Assembly (NCBI RefSeq): GCF_041902845.1
Contig: NZ_CP159486.1
Coordinates: 1,488,001-1,552,000 of the forward strand
Reading direction: 5' to 3'
Source of the DNA: Limibacterium fermenti
GTDB lineage: Bacteria > Bacteroidota > Bacteroidia > Bacteroidales > Dysgonomonadaceae
Length of the DNA: 64,000 nt
Shown: positions 61,647 through 64,000 of the stretch, piece by piece
Position numbering within the stretch: the first letter of the stretch is position 1
Layout: every line of letters begins with the position of its first letter
Program-made: the position numbers and the translations under genes
Notes under the pieces: model-generated
Database searches by the model: none
Told to the model about the DNA's origin: nothing
What the model saw: the letters and a program-made list of their open reading frames with translations, nothing else

Positions 61647-62675
61647 TCAAAATAAATTCGGAATAATTAAAGAAAAGATCAGTACGGCCATACCGACAGT
61701 CAGATAAGCGACCGCTTTTTTGCCGGCGCCGTTCCATTCCTTGAGCAGGATACCCCACACATTGCTGAACACGACGTTCAACGACATGAGTATACTCCAT
61801 GAAAAAGCCATCATGACGCTCTCCGGCTCAAAAAAACTTTGTCCCATCCCCAGTCCGAAGAATTGGGAATACCAAAGCAAGCCGGCCAGCGCACAAAAAA
61901 GCAGGTTGTTGACGAATATTTTTTTGGGTGTTTTACTTATTTCACCCGATGTCTTATTCTTGCGATTCATATAGACGCAATATACCAGATTGGTGATAAA
62001 ACCTCCGATGGTGACTAGTAATGTTACCGGATTCTGGGCAAACAATTCTTTTGCTCCCAATGCTATTGCAGCCTCTTTTACCGGTATGCCCGCGTTTAGC
62101 CCCAGACTGAAACATGCGCTCATTACCCCCGAAAGCAGGGCGATAAGCAAACCCTTCTTCAATGCAAAATCTTTAATGGCTTTCTTGCGTTCTTCTTCCG
62201 ACATGTTTTTAGAACGCAAACTTCCGGCATATCCTACCAATACGATACCTGTCAGGGTGACAATCACACTCAATAACAATATCAAACCTTTAGGCGAGAA
62301 AAGATTGTCGCCCGCCAAAACAGCAGGAATAAGCGTACCGAAGGCGGCGCAGGTGCCCAATGCTACGGATTGTCCCAAGGCAATTCCTAAAAAGCGCATG
62401 CTCAATCCGAAAGTAAGGCCGCCTATTCCCCATAATACGCCGTAACCGACCGACTTGAACGCCGCTGCAGAATTTGCGCCGTAAATGGTTATCAAATCGG
62501 GCAGGGAATTGGCGATAAGTGCGCCTAATACAGGGAAAACCAGCCATGCGAAAATTCCCTGCATCAGCCAGAAGTTTTCCCACGACCAGTTTTTCACTTT
62601 GTTAATGGGAACGTATGAGCTCGATTGGCCCATACTTCCCACTGCAATAATCAAAAGTCCTATAAGCGTGTTCAT
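61647..62675 (-). CDS. rhaT: L-rhamnose/proton symporter RhaT
   Basis: Inner-membrane importer of L-rhamnose, 342 residues with about ten hydrophobic helices as in the RhaT family of the drug/metabolite transporter superfamily. Recognisable parts are MGQSSSYVPINKVKNWSWENFWLMQGIFAW near the start, GVLWGIGGLTFGLSMRFLGIALGQSVALGTCAAFGTL and the C-terminal MSLNVVFSNVWGILLKEWNGA. It starts three bases after the rhaA stop, so the two are one operon. In this locus it would import rhamnose freed by the GH78 and GH106 enzymes. Confidence 0.94.
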   Translation of the reverse strand: MNTLIGLLIIAVGSMGQSSSYVPINKVKNWSWENFWLMQGIFAWLVFPVLGALIANSLPDLITIYGANSAAAFKSVGYGVLWGIGGLTFGLSMRFLGIALGQSVALGTCAAFGTLIPAVLAGDNLFSPKGLILLLSVIVTLTGIVLVGYAGSLRSKNMSEEERKKAIKDFALKKGLLIALLSGVMSACFSLGLNAGIPVKEAAIALGAKELFAQNPVTLLVTIGGFITNLVYCVYMNRKNKTSGEISKTPKKIFVNNLLFCALAGLLWYSQFFGLGMGQSFFEPESVMMAFSWSILMSLNVVFSNVWGILLKEWNGAGKKAVAYLTVGMAVLIFSLIIPNLF

Positions 62676-62678
62676 TCC

Positions 62679-63947
62679 TTATTCTCGTTTCGATGTGACA
62701 TCGTTTTCATACGATTGAATCGCGGACACATATTCGTCGCCTACCGGAACGTTATTCTTCAGGCAATAATAATTATAGACCGCGTTCCATGGCAAGGCTT
62801 TCAGTTCTTCCAGATAAGCCATCCGTTCGAAGTTCTTCCCCTCTTTTTCAAAGGCGCGCAATTTGTCGGTCGGCTCCAACAACGCTTGGAGATACGCTTT
62901 CTGTGTCGATCGTATTCCCACTGCATAAGCGCCCAAACGGTTGATGGATCCGTCGAAGAAATCCAATCCTACATGAATTTTCTCTTTTTGTCCCGAACGG
63001 ACGATCTCTTGAAAGAGCGCCGAGAGTTCGTCGGTGAGGATAACCACGTGATCGCTGTCCCAGCGTTCGGGACGGCTTACATGCAACATCAATTCCGGAA
63101 CGAATAACAGTAGCGAGGAAATTTTATCCGAAATGACTTCCGTAGGATGGAAATGTCCGGCATCGAGCGTCAACATCATATTGTTTTTTACGGTATATCC
63201 CGTGTAAAACTCGTGCGAGCCTACCACATAACTTTCGCTGCCGATGCCGAAAAGTTTGCATTCGACGGTATCTTTCAGATAATCGGTGCTGATTTTTTCG
63301 GTGAAAACATCATCCAGCGCTTCTTTAAGCAATCTGCGGTGTTCGAACCGCGAAACGGTTTTATCCTTTTCTCCGTCGGGAAACCAGATGTTGTGTACGC
63401 AAGGATCGCCTTGTTGGCGCCCTATTTCGGCAGCGATTCTCCGGCAAAGGCGTAGGTGTTCCTTCCAAAATTCGCGGATTTCAGGATCGAAATGCGAGAT
63501 GGTGTAACCGTCTGCCGATTTGGGATGCGAGAAGAAAGTGGAATTGAAATCGAGCTTAATCCCTATCTTCTTCGCCCAATCGATCCAGCTTTGGAAATGC
63601 TTGGGTTCAATTTGATCACGATCTACAAACTTACCGCCGAAGTCGCCGTAAATAGCATGCAGTCCCAACCGGTGCTTGCCTGGCGCCAACGACAGCACTT
63701 TTTCGATATCTTTGCGCAACTCTTCTATTGTGCGAGCTTTACCGGGATAGTTTCCCGTCACTTGGATACCTCCCGATAATTGTCCGTCGGGCACTTCGAA
63801 GCCGCTTACGTCGTCGGCTTGCCAACAATGGATGCATAACGATAACTTATCCAATTCACGGACGGCATCTTCCACGTCCACTCCCAATGCGGCATACTGT
63901 TCTTTAGCGTGCCCGTATGCCTGAGCGATTTTTTCTTTTTTTGACAT
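62679..63947 (-). CDS. rhaA: L-rhamnose isomerase RhaA
   Basis: Cytoplasmic metal-dependent enzyme that interconverts L-rhamnose and L-rhamnulose. The 422-residue protein shows the family start CIHCWQADDVSGFE, the GNYPGKARTIEELRKDIEKVL segment, FNSTFFSHPKSADGYTISH, VHNIWFPDGEKD and the metal-site region LTLDAGHFHPTEVISDKIS. The length is normal. It is three bases upstream of rhaT. Kinase and aldolase genes for the next steps should lie just outside the window. Confidence 0.96.
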   Translation of the reverse strand: MSKKEKIAQAYGHAKEQYAALGVDVEDAVRELDKLSLCIHCWQADDVSGFEVPDGQLSGGIQVTGNYPGKARTIEELRKDIEKVLSLAPGKHRLGLHAIYGDFGGKFVDRDQIEPKHFQSWIDWAKKIGIKLDFNSTFFSHPKSADGYTISHFDPEIREFWKEHLRLCRRIAAEIGRQQGDPCVHNIWFPDGEKDKTVSRFEHRRLLKEALDDVFTEKISTDYLKDTVECKLFGIGSESYVVGSHEFYTGYTVKNNMMLTLDAGHFHPTEVISDKISSLLLFVPELMLHVSRPERWDSDHVVILTDELSALFQEIVRSGQKEKIHVGLDFFDGSINRLGAYAVGIRSTQKAYLQALLEPTDKLRAFEKEGKNFERMAYLEELKALPWNAVYNYYCLKNNVPVGDEYVSAIQSYENDVTSKRE

Positions 63948-63967
63948 GATAACTATTATTTAAATGA

Positions 63968-64000
63968 TTATTTTTCTTGAAAATGATGGATGTAATCGGT
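63968..64000 (-). CDS. Partial C-terminus of an upstream gene, possibly rhamnulokinase
   Basis: On the minus strand from the window edge one frame reads TDYIHHFQEK followed by TAA at 63970-63968, 20 bases before the rhaA ATG. The residue mix is plausible for a protein end, and rhaB often precedes rhaA in Bacteroidetes rhamnose operons. Ten codons are too few to prove coding. Confidence 0.3.
   Translation of the reverse strand, partial: TDYIHHFQEK

Noticed and set aside
1..64000. tRNA or rRNA genes, insertion sequences or prophage
   Set aside because: Searched by eye for cloverleaf-like stretches, transposase and integrase motifs and long terminal inverted repeats; none was convincing.

Overview
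The window comes from the chromosome of a Bacteroidales bacterium (phylum Bacteroidota); the family cannot be fixed from sequence alone. The main evidence is tandem SusC/SusD pairs, many promoters with the Bacteroidetes -7 element TAnnTTTG (usually TATCTTTG or TATATTTG), weak Shine-Dalgarno use, and a core gene order of tig-clpP-clpX-recQ-dxs-trkA-trkH and era-der.

Region 1 (1-21.3 kb) is mostly core: clpB, a RelE/ParE-type toxin-antitoxin pair, a DUF6261 gene, then a minus-strand run tig, clpP, clpX, recQ, dxs, trkA, trkH. Divergent from tig lie a CPBP membrane protease and a DUF3109 protein, then a second toxin-antitoxin pair whose YoeB-like toxin is split by a -1 frameshift at A AAA AAG, then era, der and an orphan cas6. 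Short tandem repeats fill the gaps around era and der.

Region 2 (21.8-28.2 kb, plus strand) holds a periplasmic PQQ-type quinoprotein dehydrogenase and two TonB-dependent receptors. The first receptor resembles E. coli PqqU (YncD), the PQQ importer. This suggests a cofactor-scavenging cluster in an organism for which no PQQ synthesis genes are visible here.

Region 3 (28.3-64 kb, minus strand) is a polysaccharide utilization locus joined to rhamnose catabolism. It has rhaA, rhaT, an AraC-family regulator, alpha-L-rhamnosidases (GH78, GH106, two short GH78-like proteins), three WbsX/GH99-like proteins (two with CBM9-like tails), GH20, a DUF4838 (GH163-type) protein, a large unassigned secreted protein and two SusC/SusD pairs. 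The enzyme set points to a glycan rich in L-rhamnose and N-acetylhexosamine. Extracellular and periplasmic enzymes would release rhamnose, RhaT would import it and RhaA would start its breakdown.

The most unusual signal is non-coding. Both DUF6261 genes are preceded by 0.53-0.65 kb leaders that start at a perfect TATCTTTG element and contain degenerate arrays with about 41-bp or 21-bp period. A third array, with an AAATAAAT core every 21 bp, runs from the last codons of cas6 for about 350 bp. None encodes a convincing protein and none is a CRISPR array. They may represent an undescribed element family, possibly functionally linked to DUF6261.
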